Shown: positions 1-6,839, counted from the stretch's first letter. The stretch is 15,156 bases of DNA from CAYSDH01 sp964429805 (GCA_964429805.1 CAYSDH010000076.1:1-15156); one strand, 5' to 3'. The notes: generated by a model not told the origin, from the letters alone. A program made the numbers and translations.

Positions 1-47
1 TTTCCTTCGTCTCCCCACTGGAGACCTAGAAGCACATCGATTTTCAT
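1..47 (-). CDS. purA: Adenylosuccinate synthase, N-terminal fragment (runs off the left edge)
   Basis: Only the first 15 complete codons lie in the window. They read M-K-I-D-V-L-L-G-L-Q-W-G-D-E-G followed by a partial Lys codon, which is the highly conserved N-terminal GTP-binding and catalytic segment of adenylosuccinate synthase (QWGDEGK). The enzyme joins IMP and aspartate, using GTP, in the first step from IMP to AMP. The ATG at 47-45 is chosen because an in-frame TAA lies only a few codons upstream (after Ala-Leu-Ala-Thr read backwards). It is downstream of the Fur-family gene on the same strand, with about 105 bases between them. From memory, Fur-family gene plus purA is a recurring neighbour pair in Bacteroidetes. 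The identification is firm despite the short length because this motif is very specific. Confidence 0.88.
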   Translation of the reverse strand, partial: MKIDVLLGLQWGDEG

Positions 48-63
48 TGCTAACGCTGTTTAC

Positions 64-81
64 GTACTTGATCGAAAGTAC
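64..81. promoter_or_regulatory. Inverted repeat upstream of purA
   Basis: GTACTT at 64-69 and AAGTAC at 76-81 are perfect inverted arms around the six-base centre GATCGA. The element ends 16 bases before the purA ATG, so it could be an operator or a small hairpin in the purA leader. No regulator can be named from the sequence, and a six-base arm can arise by chance. Confidence 0.28.
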
Positions 82-115
82 AGCGAATCATGCGGCCCAC
101 GGCTAAAATTTTTGA

Positions 116-131
116 ACAGGAAAGCGCCTGT
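116..131 (-). terminator. Weak hairpin after the Fur-family gene
   Basis: ACAGG at 116-120 and CCTGT at 127-131 can form a five-pair stem with a six-base loop, about 20 bases past the fur stop codon. In the minus-strand direction it is followed by TTCAAAAATTTT, only a modest U-rich tract. It might attenuate or end fur transcription before purA, but the stem is short. Confidence 0.22.
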
Positions 132-152
132 CTTCAGCCAGAGTGTTGAAAT

Positions 153-617
153 CTATTTCTTACTCTTTCCTTTGCGCTTCGTGCCATAAAAGTATAAGGA
201 GTGATGACTGATATCTAAATCAAATATCTCCTCTAAGGTTGCCTTTATATTTTCTATGCGTGGATCGCAAAACTCAATCACTTTGCCGCTGTCACTCAAT
301 ATGATGTGGTCGTGCTGTTTGAAGTGATGAGAGCGCTCATAGTGGGCTTGATTCTGTCCAAATTGATGCTTTCGCACCAACCCGCAATCGAGCAGCAGCT
401 CAATGGTGTTGTACAGTGTAGCGCGACTCACTCTGTAATTCTTCTCCTTCATCTTCACATAGAGCGACTCGATGTCAAAATGGTCTGTGCGTTCGTAGAT
501 TTCATTGAGAATGGCAAAACGCTCGGGCGTCTTACGTTGCCCTTTTTCTGCCAAGTATGCACTAAATATTTCGGTGACACCTGCGGCCACACTTTCTTGT
601 TCTACTGCTGAAGACAT
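153..617 (-). CDS. Fur-family metal-responsive transcriptional regulator lacking the structural-Zn cysteines
   Basis: The product is 154 residues from the ATG at 617. The frame stays open up to a TTG at 659, but ATG617 is preferred because it is a standard start and fits the usual family length. The N-terminal winged-helix domain carries the typical Bacteroidetes segments RKTPERFAIL (28-37) and YRVSRATLYNTIELLL (61-76), the latter containing the recognition helix. The dimerisation half keeps HDH at 102-104, EFCDPR at 115-120 and HHSLYFYG near 138-145, so ligands of the regulatory metal site look present. The structural CxxC, which in E. coli Fur follows HDHLI, reads L107-S-D-S110 here, and there is no second CxxC at the C terminus, so the structural zinc site appears lost. 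It lies upstream of purA on the same strand. Whether it senses iron, peroxide or zinc cannot be told. A 22-bp palindrome 65 bases upstream of the ATG is a candidate autoregulatory operator. Confidence 0.88.
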   Translation of the reverse strand: MSSAVEQESVAAGVTEIFSAYLAEKGQRKTPERFAILNEIYERTDHFDIESLYVKMKEKNYRVSRATLYNTIELLLDCGLVRKHQFGQNQAHYERSHHFKQHDHIILSDSGKVIEFCDPRIENIKATLEEIFDLDISHHSLYFYGTKRKGKSKK

Positions 618-959
618 GCTACGAAGGTAGTTGATTGTTCTCTTTTCTTGTGTCTTCAAAAAGATTTAGACTAACGGGCTGGCATCACAGAATTCTGTGA
701 TGCTTCTCTCGGCATACTTCTTCATTTTTGAGCTGTGTGAAATGCAAGTCTGCTATTTCAAAGACATGTTGGCCATTGAGGACACATTCTGTGGAGCATG
801 AGAATAGAGTATTATGTCAGTTTAGTTTACATTGTGATCACCAGTTTGCCATGAAGAGGATAAAAAACATCTTTTCGAACCAGCGTGTTAAGCGCAACAG
901 TCTGACCAAGACAGGTCATGGCATGTTAACCATCAATCAATCCCTAATTTGTGAATGAG
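618..959. other. 342-bp divergent intergenic region between fur and the response regulator
   Basis: This stretch separates two divergent genes and should hold both promoters. The only strong structure seen is the 22-bp perfect palindrome at 682-703. On the plus strand, CATTTTTG at 723-730 is one base from the TATTTTTG -7 boxes seen elsewhere in the window, and TAATTTG at 945-951 is a shortened match just before the response regulator. Neither is decisive. TGACC at 903-907 and GGTCA at 914-918 form a minor inverted repeat. A cysteine-containing open frame at 728-958 starts with TTG and resembles nothing I recognise, so I treat it as non-coding. Confidence 0.5.
682..703. promoter_or_regulatory. 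22-bp perfect palindrome, candidate operator
   Basis: The sequence reads identically on both strands over 22 bases; its right half from 692 is ATTCTGTGATGC and its core is TCACA-N6-TGTGA (685-700). It is 65 bases upstream of the fur ATG and about 260 upstream of the response regulator. No U-rich tract follows on either strand, which favours a dimeric-regulator site over a terminator. A degenerate version occurs at 1652-1667. The Fur-family protein next door or the LuxR-type regulator are the obvious candidate binders, by position only. Confidence 0.5.
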
Positions 960-1610
960 ATGAAAAAAGTACTCATCGCAGACGATCATCAAGTGGTCAT
1001 TGACGGGCTTAGCCTCTTGGTGAAAAGCACCAAGGGCTTTGAGGTATCTGGTATTGCTAAAAATGGCTGGGAAGTGATTGACTTTTTAGAAGCAAACACG
1101 ACTCCTGATGTGCTGCTGATGGACATAAGTATGCCCGAGTTAGACGGTATAGAGACCATGAAAAAACTGCAGGTGTCTCATCCACAATTAGTAGTCATCA
1201 TACTGAGCATGCATCTCTCTAGTGCCTATGCCAGAGGATTGATAGAACTAGGTGTAAAAGGCTATCTCCAAAAAGACTGCGATAAAAAAGAACTGGTTGC
1301 TGCCTTGAATGCCGTGTCAAAAGGTGAGACCTTTTTGTCAAAAAACGTGACCGAACTCTTGGTACAGGAGGTAGGGTCAAGGAAAGAGTCAAAAGAGGAT
1401 TCTGCCGATACAGCACCAAAGATTACTCAACGTCAACTCGATGTACTAAAGTTAATTGGTGCCGAGCACACCAGTAAAGGCATTTCTAAAATCTTAGGTC
1501 TGAGCTTTAACACGGTAGAGACGCACCGCAGGCATCTCCTCAATAAGTTTGGAGTGAAAAGCACAGTAGGCTTAGTAAGAGAGGCGATGAAATACAATCT
1601 GCTGGATTAG
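960..1610 (+). CDS. LuxR/NarL-type DNA-binding response regulator, no kinase nearby
   Basis: A 216-residue response regulator from the ATG at 960; a GTG at 951 would add three residues (M-N-E) but the ATG gives the usual MKKVLIADDH opening. The receiver domain (about 1-120) has the acidic pair D8/D9, phospho-acceptor D55 in LLMDISMPELDG, S83 in ILSMH, and K105 in GYLQKD, so phosphorylation should be possible. After a charged linker (about 137-152, KESKEDSAD), a LuxR-type helix-turn-helix runs from roughly 153 to 205 (TQRQLDVLKLI ... SFNTVETHRRHLLNKF). Such proteins are phosphorylated by a sensor histidine kinase and then bind DNA as dimers. No histidine kinase is in the window, so its partner is elsewhere. 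It is the only plus-strand gene between fur-purA and rsh, is monocistronic, and is followed by a good hairpin terminator. Target genes are unknown. Confidence 0.93.
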   Translation: MKKVLIADDHQVVIDGLSLLVKSTKGFEVSGIAKNGWEVIDFLEANTTPDVLLMDISMPELDGIETMKKLQVSHPQLVVIILSMHLSSAYARGLIELGVKGYLQKDCDKKELVAALNAVSKGETFLSKNVTELLVQEVGSRKESKEDSADTAPKITQRQLDVLKLIGAEHTSKGISKILGLSFNTVETHRRHLLNKFGVKSTVGLVREAMKYNLLD

Positions 1611-1623
1611 ACCAAAGTCTGCC

Positions 1624-1684
1624 TGACTCACTCTTTCCATCTTTTTTGCCCTCACTGTATTCTGTGATGCATATGTGTGAGTCA
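1624..1684. repeat. Nested inverted repeats downstream of the response regulator
   Basis: TGACTCAC at 1624-1631 and GTGAGTCA at 1677-1684 are perfect 8-bp inverted arms. They enclose TCAC-N8-GTGA at 1652-1667, a degenerate copy of the palindrome core at 685-700; the right part ATTCTGTGATGC (1659-1670) is identical to 692-703. The nested arrangement could fold in the 3' end of the response regulator transcript or act as a protein-binding site. No known motif was recognised. Confidence 0.35.
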
Positions 1685-1746
1685 AGCCCCATTTTTGTTC
1701 TGTCTGAACACAAGCCTGAATTCGGATAAAGACTTTATAAGAGTAG

Positions 1747-1788
1747 CCGCCAACATTATTAGTAAATGGAGTGTTGGCGGTTCTTTTA
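1747..1788. terminator. Probable bidirectional intrinsic terminator between the response regulator and rsh
   Basis: CCGCCAACA (1747-1755) and TGTTGGCGG (1772-1780) form a perfect nine-pair GC-rich stem with a 16-base loop. On the plus strand it is followed directly by TTCTTTTA, giving a normal terminator for the response regulator transcript. On the minus strand the stem begins six bases after the rsh stop codon and is followed by a weaker TA-rich tract, so it may also end the fahA-rsh transcript. Confidence 0.62.
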
Positions 1789-4020
1789 TTCGCCTAGATG
1801 CTTCACACGTTTTACGCTGCGCACACCTTTGATGGTGGTCATCTCATCAATGAGTCCGTTGAGGTGGGTGGTGTTGTGCACAAAAAGTTTGATATGACCG
1901 ATGAAAATACCGTCTTCACTTTCAAAACTGATGGCCTTCATGTTGACGTGAAGCTGCTTTGATATCAGGTCAGTAATGGCGTGTACCAGACCTACGTCAT
2001 CTATTCCTTTAAACTCCACTTCGGCCATGAACTCTCGTTCTTTTTGACTGGCCCACTTTGCCTTTATGACTCGGTAGTCAAACTTAGACAGCATGTGTAC
2101 CGAGTTCGGACAGTTTATGCGGTGTACCTTGATTCCTTCGCCTATCGTTACAAAACCAAATATGTCGTCACCCGGTATTGGAGCGCAGCATTTTGAAAGG
2201 CGATACTCAAGGTTGAGGTTGTCATCATTAAGTACCAGCGTATCAGACTTGGTGTAATTGCTGCTCGTCTCTTTTCGCTTTTCGCTCTTTTTCTCCTTGC
2301 GAGCCACCACATGTGCCTTCGGAAAAAGAATGCGCCCTTTCTCTACCACAAACCCTTTCAACTTTTTGAGGTCTATGCGTCCGGTGGCAATGTGGAAGTA
2401 CAATTCAATGACCGAATCTTCTTTATAATGCTTGAGCAACGTATCAATATTGATACTCAAAAAGTCAGCCTTGATGGCCCTCATCTTTCGTTTGAGGATC
2501 TCTTTTCCGTCAGCGGCTATGGCTTTTTTCTCCTCTTTAAGAGCCGTGCGTATGCGTGACTTCGCTTTACCAGTGGTGACAAAGTTTAACCAATCTTCAC
2601 TTGGTTTTTGGTTCTTGCCATTGATGATTTCTACTTGGTCTCCACTGTTGAGCTTGTGGCTGAGAGGCACCAGTTTCTTATTCACTTTTGCACCAATGCA
2701 TTTGGAGCCCACTTGACTATGTATCTCAAATGCAAAGTCTAAGGCCGTAGCGCCCATGGGCAGCTTTTTTAATTCACCATTTGGGGTAAAGACATAGATC
2801 TCATCAGCAAAGAGATTGAGCTTAAAGTCGTCTATGAAGTCTATAGCATCTTCGTTGGCGTTTTCCAGCAATTCGCGTACTTGGCGCAGCCAGCGGTCCA
2901 GTCCAGACTCTTTTTCGGCATTGGCTCCCTTGTATTTCCAGTGGGCGGCATAACCTTTCTCGGCAATCTCGTCCATGCGCTTAGTCCGGATTTGGACTTC
3001 TACCCAGCGCCCTTTCTCACTCATCACGGTGCAGTGCAGTGACTCGTAGCCGTTAGCCTTTGGATTAGAAATCCAGTCACGCAGTCGGTCAATGTTTGGC
3101 AGGTATGTATCCGTCACGATGGAATAGACATTCCAACAAGCGTTTTTTTCGTTCTCTAGGTTTGTATTGACAATTATTCTGATGGCAAACAGGTCATAGA
3201 CCTCTTCAAAAGGAATATTCTGCTTTTGTATTTTTTTCCAAATAGAATAGATGGACTTGGTGCGACCTTTGAGTTCAAAGTCTAGTCCTTGCTTTTTTAA
3301 CTCACCAATGATGGGAACAGAAAACTGATTGATAAAACGCGTACGACCAGACTGCGTCTTCTTTAGTTTGTTTTTGATATCCTCATAAGCCACAGGCTCG
3401 CGGTATTTGAGCGAGAGGTCTTCCAGCTCCGTCTTCATAGTATACAGACCCAGTCGGTGAGCGAGTGGAGCATACATGAATTCGGTCTCAGAGGCTATCT
3501 TGAGTTGCTTGTTTTTAGGCATGGCATCGAGCGTGCGCATGTTGTGCAGTCGGTCGGCCAGTTTGATTAGAATCACACGCACATCATTAGACAGCGTGAG
3601 AATCATTTTTCTAAAATTTTCTGCTTGCACCGAGGAGCTTTGGTCCAGGGCACCAGAGATTTTGGTCAGTCCATTGATGAGGTATCGCTCTTTTTTGCCA
3701 AAGAGATTTTCGATGTCATCTAATGTGATGTACGTGTCTTCTACCGTGTCATGCAGCAAGGCGGCCACCACTGAGGTACTGTCTAGGCCAATCTCTTCGG
3801 CAACTATTCGGGCTACTTCTATGGGGTGGTATATGTATGGCTCACCGCTTTTCCTGCGGTCGGTGCGGTGGGCCTCAACAGCGACATCAAATGCCTTGCG
3901 AATGCGCTTTTTTTCAGCAGCCGTAATTCGCTTGCATGAGCGTAAGAGGTTGCGGTAGCGTCTGGTAATTTCCTTTTTCTCCGCCTCTTCGTCTATCACA
4001 TATGCCTCTTCTTTTGCCAT
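1786..4020 (-). CDS. Bifunctional (p)ppGpp synthetase/hydrolase, RelA/SpoT (RSH) family
   Basis: The 744-residue product has full RSH length and domain order. The HD hydrolase domain (about 38-190) shows H65 in YIYHPIEVA, H90-D91 in LLHDTVEDT and LADRLHNMRT at 154-163, so ppGpp hydrolysis should be active. The synthetase domain (about 225-365) has KGRTKSIYSIWKKI, YDLFAIRII, GYESLHCTV and EVQIRT (341-346), the expected (p)ppGpp synthesis motifs. A TGS domain covers about 403-465, a conserved-Cys region has C611, C612, H633 and C637, and an ACT domain closes the protein (about 664-744). It makes and removes the stringent-response alarmone from ATP and GTP/GDP in response to starvation signals at the ribosome. 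The ATG at 4020 follows the fahA stop after a single base, so the two are probably translated together. From memory, rsh, a Fur-family gene and purA cluster in many Bacteroidetes; here a response regulator on the other strand interrupts that group. Confidence 0.97.
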   Translation of the reverse strand: MAKEEAYVIDEEAEKKEITRRYRNLLRSCKRITAAEKKRIRKAFDVAVEAHRTDRRKSGEPYIYHPIEVARIVAEEIGLDSTSVVAALLHDTVEDTYITLDDIENLFGKKERYLINGLTKISGALDQSSSVQAENFRKMILTLSNDVRVILIKLADRLHNMRTLDAMPKNKQLKIASETEFMYAPLAHRLGLYTMKTELEDLSLKYREPVAYEDIKNKLKKTQSGRTRFINQFSVPIIGELKKQGLDFELKGRTKSIYSIWKKIQKQNIPFEEVYDLFAIRIIVNTNLENEKNACWNVYSIVTDTYLPNIDRLRDWISNPKANGYESLHCTVMSEKGRWVEVQIRTKRMDEIAEKGYAAHWKYKGANAEKESGLDRWLRQVRELLENANEDAIDFIDDFKLNLFADEIYVFTPNGELKKLPMGATALDFAFEIHSQVGSKCIGAKVNKKLVPLSHKLNSGDQVEIINGKNQKPSEDWLNFVTTGKAKSRIRTALKEEKKAIAADGKEILKRKMRAIKADFLSINIDTLLKHYKEDSVIELYFHIATGRIDLKKLKGFVVEKGRILFPKAHVVARKEKKSEKRKETSSNYTKSDTLVLNDDNLNLEYRLSKCCAPIPGDDIFGFVTIGEGIKVHRINCPNSVHMLSKFDYRVIKAKWASQKEREFMAEVEFKGIDDVGLVHAITDLISKQLHVNMKAISFESEDGIFIGHIKLFVHNTTHLNGLIDEMTTIKGVRSVKRVKHLGE

Positions 4021-4021
4021 G

Positions 4022-5293
4022 TCAATCTAAAGTAGGCAGAACTTTGGTACTGACTTCTCCAAAACCGACACGGATTCCATCTTTTTCGGCATGACCGCGC
4101 ATGATGACCGTGTCATGGTCATTGATAAACTTTCGCTCCGAGCCATCAGGCATGCTCACTGGCTTAGTCCCACGCCAAGAGATTTCGAGCATACTACCAT
4201 AGCTGTCTTCAGTCGGGCCGCTAATGGTACCTGAAGCCATCATGTCTCCGCATCTGATATTACAACCATTGACCGCATGGTGTGCCAATTGCTGACACAT
4301 ATTCCAGTACATAAACTTGTAATTAGACTGACTCACCACATGTCCTTCAGCGTTTTCTGGCTGAATGGTCACGCTGAGGTTGATGTCAATGTTTTTATTG
4401 CCGCTAAACTCCAAGTAGGGCAGTACAGCAGGTGATTGACTTTCTCCAGCCACTCTAAACGGCTCAAGCGCGTCAAGCGTAACCACCCACGGAGAGATGC
4501 TTGAGGCAAAACTCTTCCCTAAGAATGGCCCGAGTGGCACATATTCCCACTTCTGAATGTCACGTGCCGACCAGTCGTTAAATACGACCATACCAAAGAT
4601 GTGGTCATCGGCCTCTGATGTGCTGATGGACTGACCAAGCGGCTTTCCGTCAAAAGTGATAAAGGCCATCTCTAATTCGAAATCGAGCAAACGCGAAGGT
4701 CCATATACTGGAGGCTCTTCAGGATTTGGTCTCGTCTGACCCTTCGGGCGATGTATCGGGGTGCCAGAGGGAATGATTGAGCTCGCGCGGCCATGATATC
4801 CTACAGGTATATGCAGCCAGTTTGGCAACAAGGCATTTTCGGGGTCTCTAAACATTTTGCCCACATTAGTGGCGTGGTCTCTGCTTGAGTAAAAATCTGT
4901 GTAGTCACCTACGCGCACAGGAAGGTGCATGGTCACCTTGTCCATGGCAATCAGCGAGCGATGGCGGTCGTCATCGTTGTCTCTCAATTCTGCATTGTCA
5001 GATTCTAAAATATCTGAGATGCGATTTCTTAGTTCGCGCATGCCCTTTTTACCTGAGGCCATCAGCGAATTAAGGCTGCTCTGATTTAAGGCTCCAGCAT
5101 CTGTAAACGTCAGATAACCAAGGTCGGCTAGTGCTGATAGGTCTAACACCTGCGTGCCAATGGCCACACCCACTCGCGGACTTAGGTCCGCTGTGCTGAA
5201 TATTCCAAAAGGGAGGTTTTGAATAGAAAAATCAGAATCACTCGCAACTTCTACCCAGGAAGTTCTTTTTGGGTCATTGGCTCTTATGTCCAT
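4022..5293 (-). CDS. fahA: Fumarylacetoacetase
   Basis: A 423-residue fumarylacetoacetase, the last enzyme of tyrosine/phenylalanine breakdown, which hydrolyses fumarylacetoacetate to fumarate and acetoacetate in the cytoplasm. A family N-terminal domain (ASDSDFSIQNLPFGIFS, 17-33) is followed by the catalytic FAH fold. Residues matching those known from mouse FAH occur at a nearly constant offset: D133 and H140 in DYTDFYSSRDH, E206 and E208 in LDFELEMAF, D240 in VVFNDWSARD, K260 in PFLGK, and E370 in GSMLEISW. Metal ligands and catalytic residues therefore all look intact. The ATG at 5293 is preceded by a good -7 box at 5325-5318. It is the first gene of a two-gene unit with rsh, the stop TGA being one base before the rsh ATG. 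No other tyrosine-degradation gene (hmgA, hppD) is in the window. Confidence 0.96.
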   Translation of the reverse strand: MDIRANDPKRTSWVEVASDSDFSIQNLPFGIFSTADLSPRVGVAIGTQVLDLSALADLGYLTFTDAGALNQSSLNSLMASGKKGMRELRNRISDILESDNAELRDNDDDRHRSLIAMDKVTMHLPVRVGDYTDFYSSRDHATNVGKMFRDPENALLPNWLHIPVGYHGRASSIIPSGTPIHRPKGQTRPNPEEPPVYGPSRLLDFELEMAFITFDGKPLGQSISTSEADDHIFGMVVFNDWSARDIQKWEYVPLGPFLGKSFASSISPWVVTLDALEPFRVAGESQSPAVLPYLEFSGNKNIDINLSVTIQPENAEGHVVSQSNYKFMYWNMCQQLAHHAVNGCNIRCGDMMASGTISGPTEDSYGSMLEISWRGTKPVSMPDGSERKFINDHDTVIMRGHAEKDGIRVGFGEVSTKVLPTLD

Positions 5294-5317
5294 CTCGCTT
5301 ATATTTTATGAAGTTTC

Positions 5318-5325
5318 CAAAAATA
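5318..5325 (-). promoter_or_regulatory. -7 box for fahA-rsh
   Basis: On the minus strand the sequence is TATTTTTG, an exact match to the Bacteroidetes -7 consensus TAnnTTTG. Transcription would begin roughly 7 bases further on, giving a leader of under 20 bases before the fahA ATG at 5293. No convincing -33 TTG at the usual spacing was found; a TTG lies only 14 bases upstream. Confidence 0.5.
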
Positions 5326-5370
5326 GAAGATACATTTAACAATCGTTTCACAGTCTCATAAATAAGTCAG

Positions 5371-5961
5371 ATGACCAGAAAAAAAATAGTCTTTATAGCG
5401 ACTACGCTTTTTCTTGGGCTACATTTTCTACTGACCTTTTTGTACTGTTCTCCTTCAGAATTGATAGGTCCACGCCTGAGTTCATATGCTCGTTATTACA
5501 CATACCCAGTTTTTCAGCAGGGTTGGGCGCTATTTGCTCCTGAGCCGCAGCAGTATGGTAAAACTCTGGAGTACAGGTACAGACAAGATAATGAGTGGCA
5601 ACAATGGATAGTTCCTGCCCAGCGATATTATGATGGCCATGTGTCTAAGCGGCATGGTGCTGATTCTGAAAAGTACTTTCTCGCTCAGCAGACGGCCTTG
5701 TATTTGTGGATTGAGAAAGACAGATATGCGTCATCAGACTTGTCAGAGTTGGACTTTTATCCTGACACATACGGTTATATGCAGGCCAATTATTATGCGG
5801 CTAAATCTCGGGTGCTAAATATTATAAAGAGGGGAGGTCCAGTAGACAGTGTCCAAGTCAGATTAAAGCTAGTGAAGTCTATGTCAGAGGAAGTCAGCTA
5901 CACTGATTTTCCTCCTGCTTCGTATGACTGGGCTGCTTCTTTAAATGATTTAGCCAAATGA
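5371..5961 (+). CDS. Single-pass membrane-anchored protein, partner of the HTTM protein (DUF5819-like)
   Basis: A 196-residue protein with a positively charged start (MTRKK) and one hydrophobic helix (about 7-26); the rest is probably outside the cytoplasmic membrane. The segment YPVFQQGWALFAPEPQ (45-60) resembles the W-x-L-F-A-P-x-P motif that I recall from DUF5819-type proteins, which in actinobacteria are commonly encoded beside HTTM-domain proteins. The remainder is rich in Tyr, Trp and charged residues (LEYRYRQDNEWQQW) and has no catalytic motif I can name. The stop codon overlaps the start of the next gene (ATGA at 5958-5961), so the two are translationally coupled and probably act together in the membrane. 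The start ATG at 5371 lies 77 bases from the divergent fahA start. The family name is a recollection rather than a search result. Confidence 0.75.
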   Translation: MTRKKIVFIATTLFLGLHFLLTFLYCSPSELIGPRLSSYARYYTYPVFQQGWALFAPEPQQYGKTLEYRYRQDNEWQQWIVPAQRYYDGHVSKRHGADSEKYFLAQQTALYLWIEKDRYASSDLSELDFYPDTYGYMQANYYAAKSRVLNIIKRGGPVDSVQVRLKLVKSMSEEVSYTDFPPASYDWAASLNDLAK

Positions 5962-6839
5962 AGTCTTTGATAGGCAGACTTAGTGAAGATCATCTGGCAC
6001 CCCGCACGGTCAGAACTTTTCGGTGGGCGCTGTATGTCTTTTTGCTCTTTAATACACTGGTGCTCAGTCTGCCAATTATCGTTGAGTTGTATGGCTTTTC
6101 GCTACCAGTGCGCTTTCCGCGCACGCTGAGTTATGACTTGTCTATGAGTCTGCACCGACATCAGGGTATGCAGTTGGTGCTTATGATGTATGGGCTTCAA
6201 ATCATTGGGATTTTACTCTACTTCAACAAGCGATTGACTACGCTGTCAGCGCTGCTTGTCTTTGTGTCTACCGCCTTGATTTTCAATCGTTTTATACTGG
6301 TCAATACAGGCGGCAATTACCTGATTAACCTCATGCTCTTCTTCTTGGTTTTTGTAAATGAGAATGTGAGTCCACGATCCAAACTCGGAGAGGAGCGCAT
6401 CTTGATTTCCAATCTCTTCTTTTGGGCCTGCAGAATACAAGTACTGATGGTGTATCTCCTGTCTGGAGTATATAAACTGGCCGGTGAGTCGTGGCGTAAT
6501 GGCACGGCAGTGCAAATCATCACACATATAGAAGAGTTTAGTACGCCATTTTTTAAGACTCATTTGGCCAATAAGTTGTGGCTCATGAAACTGGCCAACT
6601 ACGTGACGCTCATCTACCTCTGCGGATTCCCGATTCTTGTCTGGTTTAAAAAAGTGAAGAATTACCTGCTTCTATTTGGCATACTCTACCATCTCGGTCT
6701 AGGGCTCGTGGTCGGTGTCATGGACTTTTCTCTAGTCATGATTATCTGCTACATCCTCTTCATGGATGAGCAGTTTTTAGTCAAGAAAGTAGGGGCGGTG
6801 TTACCAAGCAAAGAGCGGTCTGTCGCTCATCCAGCCTGA
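5958..6839 (+). CDS. HTTM-domain membrane protein (vitamin K-dependent gamma-carboxylase-like)
   Basis: A 293-residue protein with several hydrophobic helices (roughly 22-46, 70-88, 94-115, 119-135, 150-170, 205-226, 234-270). The segment VYLLSGVYKLAGESWRNG (165-182) matches the hallmark of the HTTM family; its K173 lines up with the catalytic base lysine (K218) of human gamma-glutamyl carboxylase in GVKKLDADW. GGNYLINLMLFFLVF (118-132) resembles the conserved NHYYL-type helix. The large C-terminal lumenal domain of true carboxylases is absent, so carboxylation of glutamate is not implied; the function of short bacterial HTTM proteins is, to my knowledge, not settled. It is coupled by a 4-base overlap to the preceding single-pass protein. 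Its last 39 bases overlap the 3' end of glyA on the opposite strand, and no terminator is visible between them. Confidence 0.8.
   Translation: MKSLIGRLSEDHLAPRTVRTFRWALYVFLLFNTLVLSLPIIVELYGFSLPVRFPRTLSYDLSMSLHRHQGMQLVLMMYGLQIIGILLYFNKRLTTLSALLVFVSTALIFNRFILVNTGGNYLINLMLFFLVFVNENVSPRSKLGEERILISNLFFWACRIQVLMVYLLSGVYKLAGESWRNGTAVQIITHIEEFSTPFFKTHLANKLWLMKLANYVTLIYLCGFPILVWFKKVKNYLLLFGILYHLGLGLVVGVMDFSLVMIICYILFMDEQFLVKKVGAVLPSKERSVAHPA

Noticed and set aside
618..659. TTG at 659 as the Fur-family start
   Set aside because: The added 14 residues are not part of the conserved fold, the codon is a rare start, and ATG617 gives the usual family length.
685..700. CRP-type binding site
   Set aside because: The half-sites are in the opposite order (TCACA-N6-TGTGA instead of TGTGA-N6-TCACA), and no CRP homologue is nearby.
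728..958. Open frame of 76 codons with several cysteines in the fur/response-regulator gap
   Set aside because: It starts with TTG, has no recognisable family or ribosome binding site, ends inside the response regulator start region, and the Cys spacing fits no known motif.
951..959. GTG at 951 as the response regulator start
   Set aside because: It adds only three residues before the family-typical MKK-V-L-I-A-D-D opening, and it sits at the end of a possible -7 element.
3476..3958. 160-codon open frame antisense to rsh
   Set aside because: It lies wholly opposite the HD hydrolase domain; its Ser/Arg-rich composition is the shadow of a strongly coding strand.
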